Positions 35,052-44,297 of a DNA stretch of 64,000 nucleotides are shown here, in pieces. A program made the position numbers and the translations under genes. The first letter of the stretch is position 1; each line of letters starts with the position of its first letter. Below the pieces are notes generated by a model. That model was given only the letters and a program-made list of their open reading frames with translations. It did not search any database and was not told where the DNA came from. The DNA is taken from positions 1-64,000 of the forward strand of contig JARKQJ010000138.1 of NCBI GenBank assembly GCA_029973955.1. Reading direction: 5' to 3'. The DNA is from Paludibaculum sp. GTDB taxonomy: Bacteria > Acidobacteriota > Terriglobia > Bryobacterales > Bryobacteraceae.

Positions 35052-36121
35052 AGGGTAATGACTTTCCCGCTGACGGCGGCTTCGTGCGCGCCCAGCGTAA
35101 TCTCGCAAAGACGGTAGATCTCCTGGTGGGGCAGTGAGGTGGGCTTGCCGAGATAGACGTGGTCGAGGAACTCGGCGAAGATGGAACCTTCCGGGGGCAG
35201 CGTGACGATCTTCTCAGGCTTGCGGTTGGCGGCCATGAGCGTGACGCCGGTGGCGGCCATGTATTCGGCGATGCCCTTGGTGCCGGCGAGGCGAAGGCGG
35301 TCGTCGCCGTGAGAGCCGGCGGCGGCGGGGCGGCAGTAGTCCATGTGGAGCGTGGCTGTGCCGCCATTATCCAGCCGGAAGGAAGAGGTGGTGGTGGTTT
35401 CCATATCGCCCTGGCGGAGGTCGCCGGGCATGCCCATGAAGCCGCTGACGGCCTTCATTTCGCGGCCGGAGGTGAAGCGCATGAGGTCGAACATGTGGAT
35501 GCCGATCCAGAGGATGGTGCTGCCGTAGGTCTTGCGGTTGCGCAGCCACTCGTCCCGCTGGCCAAGCACATAGGACTTCTGGGAAGAGATCTGGATGACC
35601 TCGCCCACTTCGCCCGAGTCGACGATCTTCTTCAGCGCCAGGTAAGGCGGCTCCCAGCGCATCGGCAGCAGCATGCCGAGCTTGACGTGATTGGCGGCGA
35701 CGGTCTTCTTGACCAGTTCCAGATCGGCGCGCGTGATGGAGAGCGGCTTCTCGGCGACGACGTGCATCTTGCGGCGTGCGCTTTCCACGATGGCCGCGGC
35801 GCGCTCTCCGTCGCTATTGCAGACGCCGACGATGTCGGGCTTGATCTCGTCGAGCATTTTGATGGGGTCCGTGAAGACCTTGGCCTTGCCGCGGGCGTAG
35901 CGCTCTGCGGCTTTGGCGTCCTTGTAATAGACACCGGCGATCTCGACATCCGGGTAGCGCGCGAGCACCTTGGTGTATTCGCCGGAGTGGCCCTCGAGGC
36001 CCCAAACCGCCACCCTGACCTTGGCGGGCAGTTTGACGGTTTCCGGCTCGGCCGCCGCCGCCGGCAAGGCCGCGGCCGCCGCCAGCAGACCGCGCCTGCT
36101 CAAACCTGCATTCGAATTCAT
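35048..36121 (-). CDS. Gfo/Idh/MocA family oxidoreductase, exported by Tat
   Basis: 357 residues. LSRRGLLAAAAALPAAAAE is a twin-arginine signal peptide with an Ala-rich cleavage area. The Rossmann half (VAVWGLEGHSGEYTKVLA) has a loose dinucleotide motif, and VAEKPLSI is the classic EKP motif with the catalytic Lys. The second half is the alpha/beta dehydrogenase domain. Exported Gfo/Idh/MocA proteins keep NAD(P)(H) tightly bound and act on sugars. GGAG is 8 bases before the ATG. Confidence 0.9.
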   Translation of the reverse strand: MNSNAGLSRRGLLAAAAALPAAAAEPETVKLPAKVRVAVWGLEGHSGEYTKVLARYPDVEIAGVYYKDAKAAERYARGKAKVFTDPIKMLDEIKPDIVGVCNSDGERAAAIVESARRKMHVVAEKPLSITRADLELVKKTVAANHVKLGMLLPMRWEPPYLALKKIVDSGEVGEVIQISSQKSYVLGQRDEWLRNRKTYGSTILWIGIHMFDLMRFTSGREMKAVSGFMGMPGDLRQGDMETTTTSSFRLDNGGTATLHMDYCRPAAAGSHGDDRLRLAGTKGIAEYMAATGVTLMAANRKPEKIVTLPPEGSIFAEFLDHVYLGKPTSLPHQEIYRLCEITLGAHEAAVSGKVITL

Positions 36122-36131
36122 TGCCGTACTC

Positions 36132-36770
36132 CTACTGGTGTGTCACCTTGAAATCCGCGAAGTGGGCGAGGGTGCCGGGGCCCACCCAAAGGGCGATGCC
36201 GCCGGCGGTCTCGCCGAGGAAGAGGTCGTTGACGATCAGCGTGGGCTGTTCGGCGCCGTGCACGAAGAGGTGGGCCGTCCTGCCCTTCAGCACGATTTTG
36301 ACGCGCGTCCACTCGCCGGGTTGAAGATCGACGTACGCTTCGTACTTCTCGGGGAATTCCATGCGCAGGCGCGGCCAGGGATAGTCCGGATGCGAAATGT
36401 ACTGCGCTGAGTGGTTGCGTCGGACCTGATCGGGCGCGCGGCCGTTGGTGGGCCGCAGATAGAACGCCTCATACCTGTCCGGGCCCTGCACGCGAAAAGC
36501 GACGCCGACGAAGCCGCGCGCCGTGGCGCTGGCGGATGGGCCCGGCTCGCCCGCAAGCCAGAGTTCGATGGTCCCGTCCTGGAGTTTCTCGCCCTTCAGG
36601 AAGCAAAGGTGATTCTCTCCGCCGGCGCCGGGTGCTTCCGTGAGCCTCGCCGCCTTTCGCCCCTTGTATTCCACCACCTCCAGCTTGAGCCCTTCGGGTT
36701 GCAGGTGTTCCGTAATCCCGGTTTGGCCAAAGGCGGAAAGAGTGGTGAAGAGCAGGGCGGCAAGTTTCAT
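36132..36770 (-). CDS. Secreted concanavalin-A-like lectin/glucanase-fold protein (DUF1080-like)
   Basis: 212 residues with signal peptide. GTIELWLAGEP, GVAFRVQGPDRYEAFYLRP and GEWTRVKIVLKGRTAHLFVHG are typical strands of a beta-jelly-roll as in DUF1080 (3-keto-disaccharide hydrolase-like) proteins. Likely binds or cuts a glycan. GAGGTGA lies 5-6 bases before the ATG. Lies 4 bases after the rsmD stop, so it may share a transcript with recG-rsmD. Confidence 0.75.
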   Translation of the reverse strand: MKLAALLFTTLSAFGQTGITEHLQPEGLKLEVVEYKGRKAARLTEAPGAGGENHLCFLKGEKLQDGTIELWLAGEPGPSASATARGFVGVAFRVQGPDRYEAFYLRPTNGRAPDQVRRNHSAQYISHPDYPWPRLRMEFPEKYEAYVDLQPGEWTRVKIVLKGRTAHLFVHGAEQPTLIVNDLFLGETAGGIALWVGPGTLAHFADFKVTHQ

Positions 36771-36774
36771 CGAT

Positions 36775-37308
36775 TCACCTCGGTTCGTAGAAGCTGAGTG
36801 AATTATCGCCCTGGCTGAGGATGCGCACGCGCTTGAGCTGGCCGTAGGACTCGGCCAGATGATGCGTGAACTTCGAGGCGTGCTGCACGATCACCATCGG
36901 ACGGGGCGCCTCGCCCAGAGCTTCCAGGCAGATGGTGTACTCCCGTTCCCGGGGATAGGGCGGGTCGAGGAAGACGACGTCCGCTTCGAAACGCGTGATG
37001 ACGGACGCCGCGTTTCCGGGGTGGACTTCGCTGCGCTCGCGGATGTCGAGGGCCTCGATGTTGTCGGACAGCGCCCGCAGCGCGGGGCGGCTCTTTTCGA
37101 GGAAGATGGCCAGGCGTGCGCCGCGGCTGATGGCTTCAATGCCCACGCTGCCGCTGCCGGCGTAAGCGTCCAGAAAGACGCAGCCCTCCAGGCGCGGGGC
37201 CAGGATACTGAAAAGGGCCTCGCGCAGGCGGTCCGGCGTGGGCCGGACGCTATCGCCGGCGGGGGCCTTCAAGCGCCGGCTTCGAAACTCACCTCCAATG
37301 ACTCGCAT
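36775..37308 (-). CDS. rsmD: 16S rRNA (guanine-N2)-methyltransferase RsmD
   Basis: 177 residues. MRVIGGEFRSRRLKAP and RPTPDRLREALFSIL are the standard N-terminus; FLDAYAGSGSVGIEAISRGA is the SAM site and DVVFLDPPYPRE carries the DPPY catalytic motif for base amino-methylation. It modifies G966 of 16S rRNA. Nineteen bases downstream of recG on the same strand. Confidence 0.95.
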   Translation of the reverse strand: MRVIGGEFRSRRLKAPAGDSVRPTPDRLREALFSILAPRLEGCVFLDAYAGSGSVGIEAISRGARLAIFLEKSRPALRALSDNIEALDIRERSEVHPGNAASVITRFEADVVFLDPPYPREREYTICLEALGEAPRPMVIVQHASKFTHHLAESYGQLKRVRILSQGDNSLSFYEPR

Positions 37309-37326
37309 GAACTGACGCGGTTCTCC

Positions 37327-39429
37327 TTATCCGATCAACGCCAACCCGTAGCGGCGCTGCCAATGGTCGCGAACATAGCGGGTGGCCTTCTCGATCTCCG
37401 CTTCCGAGGAGGGGTGCTCGACAAAGCTCGCCGCCTCGGTGCGGGCTACTTCCAGGATCTCGCGATCGCGTAGTAGATTGCCAATGCGAAACGCGGGCAG
37501 TCCGCTCTGTTTCGTCCCCAGAAACTCGCCGGGGCCGCGCAGCTTGAGGTCCATCTCCGAGATATAGAAGCCGTCGCTGGACTCTACCAGCGTGCGGATG
37601 CGCTCCTTGCCGGTGTCGCTGAGCTTATCCGTCACCAGGATGCAGTAGCTCTGCGCGGCGCCGCGGCCCACGCGCCCGCGCAGTTGATGGATTTGGGCCA
37701 GGCCGAAGCGTTCGGCGTTCTCCACCACCATCACGCTGGCGTTGGGTACGTCCACGCCGACCTCGATCACCGTCGTCGACACCAGCACCTGTACCTCACC
37801 GCGCTGGAAGGCCGCCATCACCGCTTCCTTCTCCTCCGGCTTCAGCTTGCCGTGCAGCAGCCCCACTTTGAGCTGCGGGAAGACGACGGTGGAGAGCTCC
37901 TGATAGGCCGCCTGCGCGGCTCTCACGGCCAGCGACTCATTCTCTTCGATCACCGGATAGACGATGTACGCCTGGCGGCCGGTCTGAACTTCTCTCAGTA
38001 CAAAGCTGTAAACCTGCTCCAGTTCGAGCTTGGTGCGATGCACGGTCTGAATCGCTTTGCGCCCGGGCGGCAGTTCGTCGATCATGCTGACGTCGAGGTC
38101 ACCGTAGATGGTGAGCGCCAGCGTGCGCGGGATGGGTGTGGCGGTCATCACCAGGACGTCCGGCGTCACGCCCTTCTGCTGCAGGGCCTTGCGCTGCAAT
38201 ACGCCGAAGCGATGCTGCTCGTCGATGATGGCCAGGCCGAGCCGATGGAACTCGACATCCTCCTCCAGCAGGGCGTGCGTGCCCACCAGGACGTTTACCA
38301 AGCCGGCTTTGAGCACCCGCTTGGCCGCGCCCTTCTCCTTCTTTGTCATCGATCCCGTGAGCGGCGCCACGTTGTAGCCGATCCGTTCAAAGATGCGCTT
38401 CAGGTTTAGAAAATGCTGAGTGGCGAGGATCTCCGTGGGCGCCAGCACCGCGGCCTGGTATCCGTTCTCCACCGCAATCACCGCCGCCTGAGCGGCGACG
38501 ATCGTCTTGCCGCTGCCCACATCGCCCTGCAGCAGGCGGGACATGGGGGAGGAGGAGGCCATATCTCTGGCGATCTCGAGCAGCACGCGCTTCTGCGCGC
38601 CGGTGGGCTTGAAGGGCAGCATGCGCTTGATCTGCTCGCGCACCTTGTCGTTGAGGTCGAAGCGGATGCCGGTTTCGGCGCGCGCCCGGCCGCGCTTCAG
38701 CGCCATGCCCGTTTCCAGCCAGAAGAACTCCTCGAAGATCATCCGGAACTGCGCCGGCGTGCGGAAGTTGTTCAACACGCGCAGGTCCGTGCCCAGGGCG
38801 GGGAAGTGGAGATCGCGCGTGGCCTCGCGTAGCGAAGGCAGCTTCAGGCGCTGGCGGATGGAGGCGGGCAGCGCGTCCTCCATCTCGGGCAACTGATCGG
38901 TGATGCGCTTCAGAATGGCGCGCATCACGCGGGTGGTTGTCTTGCCGGCCGCTTCATACACCGGCACGATCCGGCCCGTGTGCAGGCCGGCTTCGTCGTC
39001 CTCTTCGTCGCGCAGGATCTCGAAGTCCGGATGCAGCATGGTGAGCTCGCCCTTGTAGGTGTCGAACTCCACCTTGCCGAAGAGCGACACCCGCGTGCCC
39101 GGCGTGAGGACGTTGGCCAGGTATTGCGCGTGGAACCACTTGCCCACCAGTCGCAGCGCGGAGGCATCTTCGAACACCGCCTCCACCATGCCGAGGTTGC
39201 GGCGCTGGAAGCGGGGCGTGTGGACTACTTTCACCTCGGCCAGCACGGTGGCCATCTCGCCCGGGGCGAGCTGGTTCACGGGCTTGACGTTGGAGCGGTC
39301 TTCATAGCGGAAAGGCGCGTAGGTGAGCAGGTCGGCGGCCGTTTCCAGACCTTTCCCCTTCAGGTCCTCCGCCCGCTTCGGGCCGACCCCCTTCACGTAC
39401 ATGACGGGCGTTGTCAGATCCAGCGCCAA
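37327..39429 (-). CDS. recG: ATP-dependent DNA helicase RecG
   Basis: 700 residues. The wedge domain and helicase core are complete: Walker A QGDVGSGKT (about 302-310), VLAPTEILATQHF (Ia), DEQH box IIDEQHRFGV, MTATPIPRT, and QIHQLRGRVGRGA near the C-terminus. It remodels stalled replication forks and recombination intermediates. The furthest upstream start is TTG 39429, directly after an in-frame TGA; ATG 39402 is another choice. TAGAAT lies 6 bases before the TTG. Confidence 0.95.
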   Translation of the reverse strand: MALDLTTPVMYVKGVGPKRAEDLKGKGLETAADLLTYAPFRYEDRSNVKPVNQLAPGEMATVLAEVKVVHTPRFQRRNLGMVEAVFEDASALRLVGKWFHAQYLANVLTPGTRVSLFGKVEFDTYKGELTMLHPDFEILRDEEDDEAGLHTGRIVPVYEAAGKTTTRVMRAILKRITDQLPEMEDALPASIRQRLKLPSLREATRDLHFPALGTDLRVLNNFRTPAQFRMIFEEFFWLETGMALKRGRARAETGIRFDLNDKVREQIKRMLPFKPTGAQKRVLLEIARDMASSSPMSRLLQGDVGSGKTIVAAQAAVIAVENGYQAAVLAPTEILATQHFLNLKRIFERIGYNVAPLTGSMTKKEKGAAKRVLKAGLVNVLVGTHALLEEDVEFHRLGLAIIDEQHRFGVLQRKALQQKGVTPDVLVMTATPIPRTLALTIYGDLDVSMIDELPPGRKAIQTVHRTKLELEQVYSFVLREVQTGRQAYIVYPVIEENESLAVRAAQAAYQELSTVVFPQLKVGLLHGKLKPEEKEAVMAAFQRGEVQVLVSTTVIEVGVDVPNASVMVVENAERFGLAQIHQLRGRVGRGAAQSYCILVTDKLSDTGKERIRTLVESSDGFYISEMDLKLRGPGEFLGTKQSGLPAFRIGNLLRDREILEVARTEAASFVEHPSSEAEIEKATRYVRDHWQRRYGLALIG

Positions 39430-39473
39430 ACCTCAATTCTACAGTGGACCCGGCGAGGGCCCCGGCCGCGGAG

Positions 39474-40364
39474 CTACGCGTTGAGGTGGCGGTTCATGTT
39501 GGTGATCGCTTCGTCGATCTCAGCCGGGCTCTTGAAGCCGATGGTGACCGCGTCCACCGTGCCCAACTGCATGACGAACTTCATCGAAGCATCGCGCAGT
39601 TCCGGCGTCTTGAACTGGCCTTCACCCATGATCTTCATGCCGAGCACGCCCGTGCCCTGCTTGTGGATCCTGCCGATGTGCCCGGTGACTTCATCCACGT
39701 CGCCGACGCCGTCCTCGGTGCCTTTGAGGTTGTCCATGCGCGTGCCGTTGTGGTTCACCCGCATCAGGGCCACGTCCAGCCACTGGTTGTTCGGAAACGC
39801 GCGCAAAGGCAGCAAGCCGTGGCAGGAAGCGCCGTGGGCCATGATGATCTTCTTGTGCTTGGCTTCCGAGAGCGCGTCGCGCAACTTCTTAAACTGCTCC
39901 GGCCAGTCCGGCGTGCGCACGCAGTGCAGCAGCATGATGTCGACGTATTCGGAGTTGAGGTCCTGCCGCAGGCGGTCGATGGTGGCCTGCGGGTTATCCA
40001 GGTCCTTCAGCCGGTACTTGGTCATCAACTTGTAGCTGTCGCGCGGGACTCCCTTGAGCGCCGTGGCAAGCATCCCCGGCATCGCCTTGTAGTTGTCGGC
40101 GGTCTCGAAGAAGCGGATGCCGCGCTCGTGCGCGTACCGGACCAGCTTCGTGAACTCCTCCTGGCCGAGTTCGCGCTGTACTCTGCCGCCGAAGGTGCCC
40201 GTGCCGAAGGCCAGCCGCGTAACCTTCACTTTGGTGTTGCCCAGCTTCACCAAATCTGTAGCCGAGCGCTTCTTGGCCGCCAGTGGGGACTCGCCGGCCA
40301 CGATGAGCCCGGCCACACCTGCTGCCGTCCTCAGGAAATTTCTACGGTTCTGTTCACGGTTCAT
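39474..40364 (-). CDS. Aldo/keto reductase, Tat-exported
   Basis: 296 residues. NRRNFLRTAAGVAGLIVAG is a Tat signal. The core is TIM-barrel AKR: LAFGTGTFGGR, GIRFFETADNYKAMPG (Asp/Tyr), LMTKYRL (Lys) and YVDIMLLHCV (His), so the catalytic tetrad looks present. ATG 40364 is supported by AGGGAGA 8 bases upstream. Substrate unknown. Lies between recG and the histidine kinase gene, both on the same strand, with 44 bases to recG. Confidence 0.88.
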   Translation of the reverse strand: MNREQNRRNFLRTAAGVAGLIVAGESPLAAKKRSATDLVKLGNTKVKVTRLAFGTGTFGGRVQRELGQEEFTKLVRYAHERGIRFFETADNYKAMPGMLATALKGVPRDSYKLMTKYRLKDLDNPQATIDRLRQDLNSEYVDIMLLHCVRTPDWPEQFKKLRDALSEAKHKKIIMAHGASCHGLLPLRAFPNNQWLDVALMRVNHNGTRMDNLKGTEDGVGDVDEVTGHIGRIHKQGTGVLGMKIMGEGQFKTPELRDASMKFVMQLGTVDAVTIGFKSPAEIDEAITNMNRHLNA

Positions 40365-40437
40365 GGCGCATCTCCCTCTCCTCGTCTCAGTATGCGCCAA
40401 CGTATCACACTTTCTTCCCCCTCTGAACCGCACCGTC

Positions 40438-42465
40438 CTAGCCCTTCACCCAGGTTCGAAGGATTCGGTCCAATTCAGCCAGATCAATCGGTTTGGACAG
40501 AAAGTCGTCCATGCCTGCTGACAGGCACTTCTCCTTCTCCTCCGCCATGGTGGAAGCCGTCAGCGCAATGATCGGGATCGCGTGGCCGAGTCTGCGGATT
40601 TCCATGGTCGCTTCCAGGCCATTCATCTCCGGCATCTGGCAATCCATGAAGATGGCATCGAACTGTTCCAGCCGCATCAATTCCACGGCTGCGCGCCCCG
40701 TGGCCACAGTGGCCACCCTGCAGCCGGAGCGGGTGAGCAGTTTCTCTGCAATCCGCTGGTTTACCGGGTTGTCCTCGGCCAGCAGAACTCTGGCAGTCGT
40801 GCACTCGCCCTGTGGCCTCTTCCGGCCGGAGACTGCCATGGCCGCCGGCGGTTCCTTGCCCGCCGGCCTCATCTGCACCGTGAACCAGAAGATCGTTCCC
40901 TCACCGGCTTCGCTCCTCACCCCCATCTCACCGCCCATCAACTCCACCAGCCGCTTCGCGATATTCAGCCCGAGCCCCGTGCCGCCATACCGTTTCCAGA
41001 TGCTGCTGTCGGCCTGCCTGAATTGTTCGAAGATCCGGTTCTGGTGTTCCGGCGCGATGCCGATCCCCGTATCCTGCACTTCCACCCGCAAAAGCTCTCC
41101 GGACGCGCCGCCCTCCTCCTTCACCCGCAGGATCACCTCGCCGTTTTCTGTGAACTTGATGGCGTTCGCCAGGAGGTTGTTGAGGATCTGGCGTAACTTC
41201 AATTGGTCTCCGCTGGCCTTCCAGGGCAGTTGCCCCAGTCCTTCCAGTTTCAGCTCCACGCCCTTCCGGCGCGCCTGCGGCTGCCAGGCCCGCAGGACGG
41301 AATCGAATAGCCGCCGCGGCTCGTATTCGGCGACGGCCAGCTCCATCTTTCCCCGCTCTACTCGCGCCAGGTCCAGAATGTCGTTCACCAGTTCCAGCAG
41401 CGTCGTCCCGGATTGTTCGATCAGCTCGACGAACTCGCGCTGCTCGGCCTCCAGCCTGCTGTCCTTCAGCAGCGCGCTGATCCCCAACAAGCCGTGGAGC
41501 GGCGTCCGGATCTCGTGACTCATGACCGCCAGAAACTGGCTCTTCGCCTGATTCGCCTCCTGCGCCTGCTTCCACGCTTCCTCCATCCGCAATACCAGCC
41601 GCAACAGACCCAGGGCCGACATGCCCAACACCACGGCCAGCGTCAGACTGACCTGATGTGCGCGACGCGCTTCTTCCTCCTTGTACAGCGCCTCGGCCTC
41701 TCCGCTGTAGTAGTAGTTCCAGCGACCCATCAGCCGCCGCATCACGCCGTCCGCCATCATGCTGTCGATCTCGGCGCGCAGTTCGTCGGCGATGGAAGCC
41801 GCCTCCTTTGTGGATGCCACGGACAGTTCCGTGGGCGCCATGCTCAAGCCCATTGTGTGGAACGCCTGGCCGCCACACGCCTCCGGGCGGTGCAGCATCA
41901 GGTACTGGGCCGCGCGCGCCTCCATCAGCGCCACGTCCGATTGATCGCGGCAAACCGACTCCAGCGCGTCCTCACGCTTCGCCTGCCGGCTCAATTCCGC
42001 TTCCGGCGCCACCTCCGCGGCCACCCTGCTGGCCAGGGGGTAGGCGATGATGGAGATCCGCTTTGCCCGCTTCAATCCTGCCGGCGATTCATACTCCTCA
42101 TTGCGGAATAGCACCACATATGAGTTCCTCATGTATGCCCGCGTGAAATGGAAATCCGGCCACGGTGTGCTCTGACTGGAAAGCAGTGGCCAGATGTCCA
42201 CGGCTTTCGCTGACAGCGCCTTGTTCGGCCCCTCGCTCCGCAATACCCATTGCAGCCGGATGCCCCGCCTCCTCGCGCCCTCTTCCAGGATGTCCGCCAC
42301 CATGCCTTGCGCCCGGTGCGTCTGGTCCAGGTAGTGGTATGGCGGGGTGTTGTCCGTCCCAATTCGCACTACCCGGGCCGGCGCTGAAGACGGCAGGGGC
42401 GCCAACAGGCAGCCGAGCAGAGCCGCCTTGCCGATCCTGGTCTCCAACAACCCAAGCCCAATCAT
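40438..42465 (-). CDS. Hybrid sensor histidine kinase with solute-binding-protein sensor and receiver domain
   Basis: 675 residues. Signal peptide, then a bacterial solute-binding (SBP3) domain (about 32-265: RIGTDNTPPYHYLD start), a membrane helix (VSLTLAVVLGMSALGLLRLVL), HisKA with MSHEIRTPLHG (His317), HATPase with LLANAIKFT, DTGIGI and GGTGLGLNI, and a receiver with LLAEDNPVNQ and FMDCQMPEMNG (Asp608). It resembles EvgS/BvgS-like sensors. No Hpt domain or separate regulator gene is adjacent. It probably senses a small periplasmic solute such as an amino acid. Confidence 0.93.
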   Translation of the reverse strand: MIGLGLLETRIGKAALLGCLLAPLPSSAPARVVRIGTDNTPPYHYLDQTHRAQGMVADILEEGARRRGIRLQWVLRSEGPNKALSAKAVDIWPLLSSQSTPWPDFHFTRAYMRNSYVVLFRNEEYESPAGLKRAKRISIIAYPLASRVAAEVAPEAELSRQAKREDALESVCRDQSDVALMEARAAQYLMLHRPEACGGQAFHTMGLSMAPTELSVASTKEAASIADELRAEIDSMMADGVMRRLMGRWNYYYSGEAEALYKEEEARRAHQVSLTLAVVLGMSALGLLRLVLRMEEAWKQAQEANQAKSQFLAVMSHEIRTPLHGLLGISALLKDSRLEAEQREFVELIEQSGTTLLELVNDILDLARVERGKMELAVAEYEPRRLFDSVLRAWQPQARRKGVELKLEGLGQLPWKASGDQLKLRQILNNLLANAIKFTENGEVILRVKEEGGASGELLRVEVQDTGIGIAPEHQNRIFEQFRQADSSIWKRYGGTGLGLNIAKRLVELMGGEMGVRSEAGEGTIFWFTVQMRPAGKEPPAAMAVSGRKRPQGECTTARVLLAEDNPVNQRIAEKLLTRSGCRVATVATGRAAVELMRLEQFDAIFMDCQMPEMNGLEATMEIRRLGHAIPIIALTASTMAEEKEKCLSAGMDDFLSKPIDLAELDRILRTWVKG

Positions 42466-42545
42466 GGTCTTCGCTATCCCTCATCGGTCCGGCGCGCGCC
42501 CGGCGCGAGGATTTCTCTCCTGAAGGGCGCCCCGAGCCCGCATAG

Positions 42546-42551
42546 TACAAT
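42546..42551 (+). promoter_or_regulatory. -10-like hexamer TACAAT, 8 bases before ggt
   Basis: TACAAT ends 8 bases before ATG 42560, with no Shine-Dalgarno in between. Confidence 0.45.
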
Positions 42552-42559
42552 CGAATTTC

Positions 42560-44281
42560 ATGCGAATCCCGGCGTTTGTGGCTCTCTTGGGTGCCCTCTG
42601 CACGGCGCTTCCGGCGCGAGAACCAATCCGCGCCCGCCATGCGATGGTCGTGGCCCAGGAGCCGCTTGCCACTTCCGTCGGCGTCTCCGTGCTGAAAGCT
42701 GGCGGCAATGCCGTCGACGCCGCGATTGCCGTGGCCTTCGCCCTCTCCGTCACCCACCCTTCGGCCGGCAATCTCGGCGGCGGCGGCTTCCTTCTCCTCC
42801 GCACCGCCGACGGCAACTCCACCTTTATCGACTTCCGCGAAATGGCCCCGGCCTCCGCCTCCCGCAACATGTACCTCGGCCCGGATGGCAGGGCCACCAG
42901 GGACTCCATCACCGGTTGGCGCGCCTCCGGCGTGCCCGGCACCGTGCGCGGCCTGGCCTACGCGCACAGGAAGTACGGGTCCAAGCCGTGGGACTCGCTG
43001 GTTCAGCCGGCCGCCGGCCTCGCCGCCAACGGCATCACCCTCTCCTATGCCGAGGCCCGCTCCATGTGCGGCTCCCGCAAGCTGCTGGCCGAGTTCCCCG
43101 AATCCAAACGCATCTTCCTTAACGGCGGGGCCTGCTTCGAGCCGGGAGACTCGCTTAAGCAGCCCGAACTCGCCTCCACCTTGCGCCGTATCGCCGCCGA
43201 TCCGGAAGACTTCTACACCGGCCAGACCGCCCGCATCCTGGTCGAAGAGATCCGCAGCCACGGCGGCACGCTCACTCTCGACGACCTGCGCAATTACAAG
43301 CCCGTCGAGCGCCGGCCCCTTACCGGCACTTACAAATGCTACGGCGTGATCACCGCCCCCTCGCCCTCCTCCGGCGGAGTCGGCATCCTGCAGATGCTGG
43401 CCATGCTGGAGCCCACCGGTTACGAAAAGAGCGGCGCCGGCTCGGCCGCCGCCTCGCACATCGTGGCCGAGGTCATGCGCCGCTACTTCGCCGATCGCTC
43501 TGAATTTCTCGGCGACGGCGACTTCGTCAAGCTGCCCGTCAAAGGACTGCTCGATCCCGCCTATATCGCCCAGCGCCGCGCTTCCATCGATCCGGACAAA
43601 GCCACCCCCAGCTCTGCCCTGGGCCACGGCCAGCCGTCCTTCGAGCCCTCCGAAACCACGCACTTCAACGTCGTCGACGCACAGGGCAACGCCGTCGCCC
43701 TCACTTACACACTCAACAACTCCTACGGCTCCGGCGTCACCGTGCCACGCCTCGGTTTCCTGCTGAACGACGAGATGGACGACTTCGCCACACAGCCCGG
43801 CGCGCCGAACATGTTCGGGCTCATCCAGGGGGAAGCCAACGCCATTGCGCCCGGAAAACGTCCCCTCTCCGCCATGACGCCCACCATCGTCACCAAGGAC
43901 GGCCAGCTCTTTCTCGTCCTAGGCGCCCCCGGCGGCCCGCGCATCATCTCCGGCGTCCTGCAGGTCATCCTCAACGTCATCGATTTCCAGATGGACGTGC
44001 AGCAGGCCGTCGATCAGCCCCGCCTGCACCACCAGTGGATGCCGGACCGGCTCATGCTGGAGCCCGGCTTCTCGCCCGATACCCGCGCCCTGCTCGAAAA
44101 GCGCGGTCACACTCTCGGTTCCATCGGCTCGGTTGCTTCCGTGGAGGCCATCATGGTGGAGGCCCCGCGCACACGCGCCGTCTCCGACGCCTCTACCGTC
44201 GGAGCCAATGTCGCTGACCGCATCACCTGGCTGGCTGCGGCCCAGAATGGCCGCTCGGCCGGCAAAGCGGAGGGGTTTTAG
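42560..44281 (+). CDS. ggt: Gamma-glutamyltransferase
   Basis: 573 residues, exported (FVALLGALCTALPARE). The proenzyme cleaves itself before the nucleophile Thr366 in the motif TTHFNVVD. KAGGNAVDAAIAVAFALSV and SAGNLGGGGFLLL are the usual N-terminal motifs; the small subunit has GSGVTVPRLGFLLNDEMDDF and LVLGAPGGPRI. It splits glutathione and other gamma-glutamyl compounds in the periplasm. First gene of a series of plus-strand genes. Confidence 0.95.
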   Translation: MRIPAFVALLGALCTALPAREPIRARHAMVVAQEPLATSVGVSVLKAGGNAVDAAIAVAFALSVTHPSAGNLGGGGFLLLRTADGNSTFIDFREMAPASASRNMYLGPDGRATRDSITGWRASGVPGTVRGLAYAHRKYGSKPWDSLVQPAAGLAANGITLSYAEARSMCGSRKLLAEFPESKRIFLNGGACFEPGDSLKQPELASTLRRIAADPEDFYTGQTARILVEEIRSHGGTLTLDDLRNYKPVERRPLTGTYKCYGVITAPSPSSGGVGILQMLAMLEPTGYEKSGAGSAAASHIVAEVMRRYFADRSEFLGDGDFVKLPVKGLLDPAYIAQRRASIDPDKATPSSALGHGQPSFEPSETTHFNVVDAQGNAVALTYTLNNSYGSGVTVPRLGFLLNDEMDDFATQPGAPNMFGLIQGEANAIAPGKRPLSAMTPTIVTKDGQLFLVLGAPGGPRIISGVLQVILNVIDFQMDVQQAVDQPRLHHQWMPDRLMLEPGFSPDTRALLEKRGHTLGSIGSVASVEAIMVEAPRTRAVSDASTVGANVADRITWLAAAQNGRSAGKAEGF

Positions 44282-44297
44282 CCTCAGGGCATCTCGT

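Noticed and set aside
40385..40425. Possible dif-like sequence near AGTATGCGCCAACGTATCAC
   Set aside because: The two halves do not match XerC/XerD arms and the centre is not the usual six bases. Probably plain intergenic sequence.
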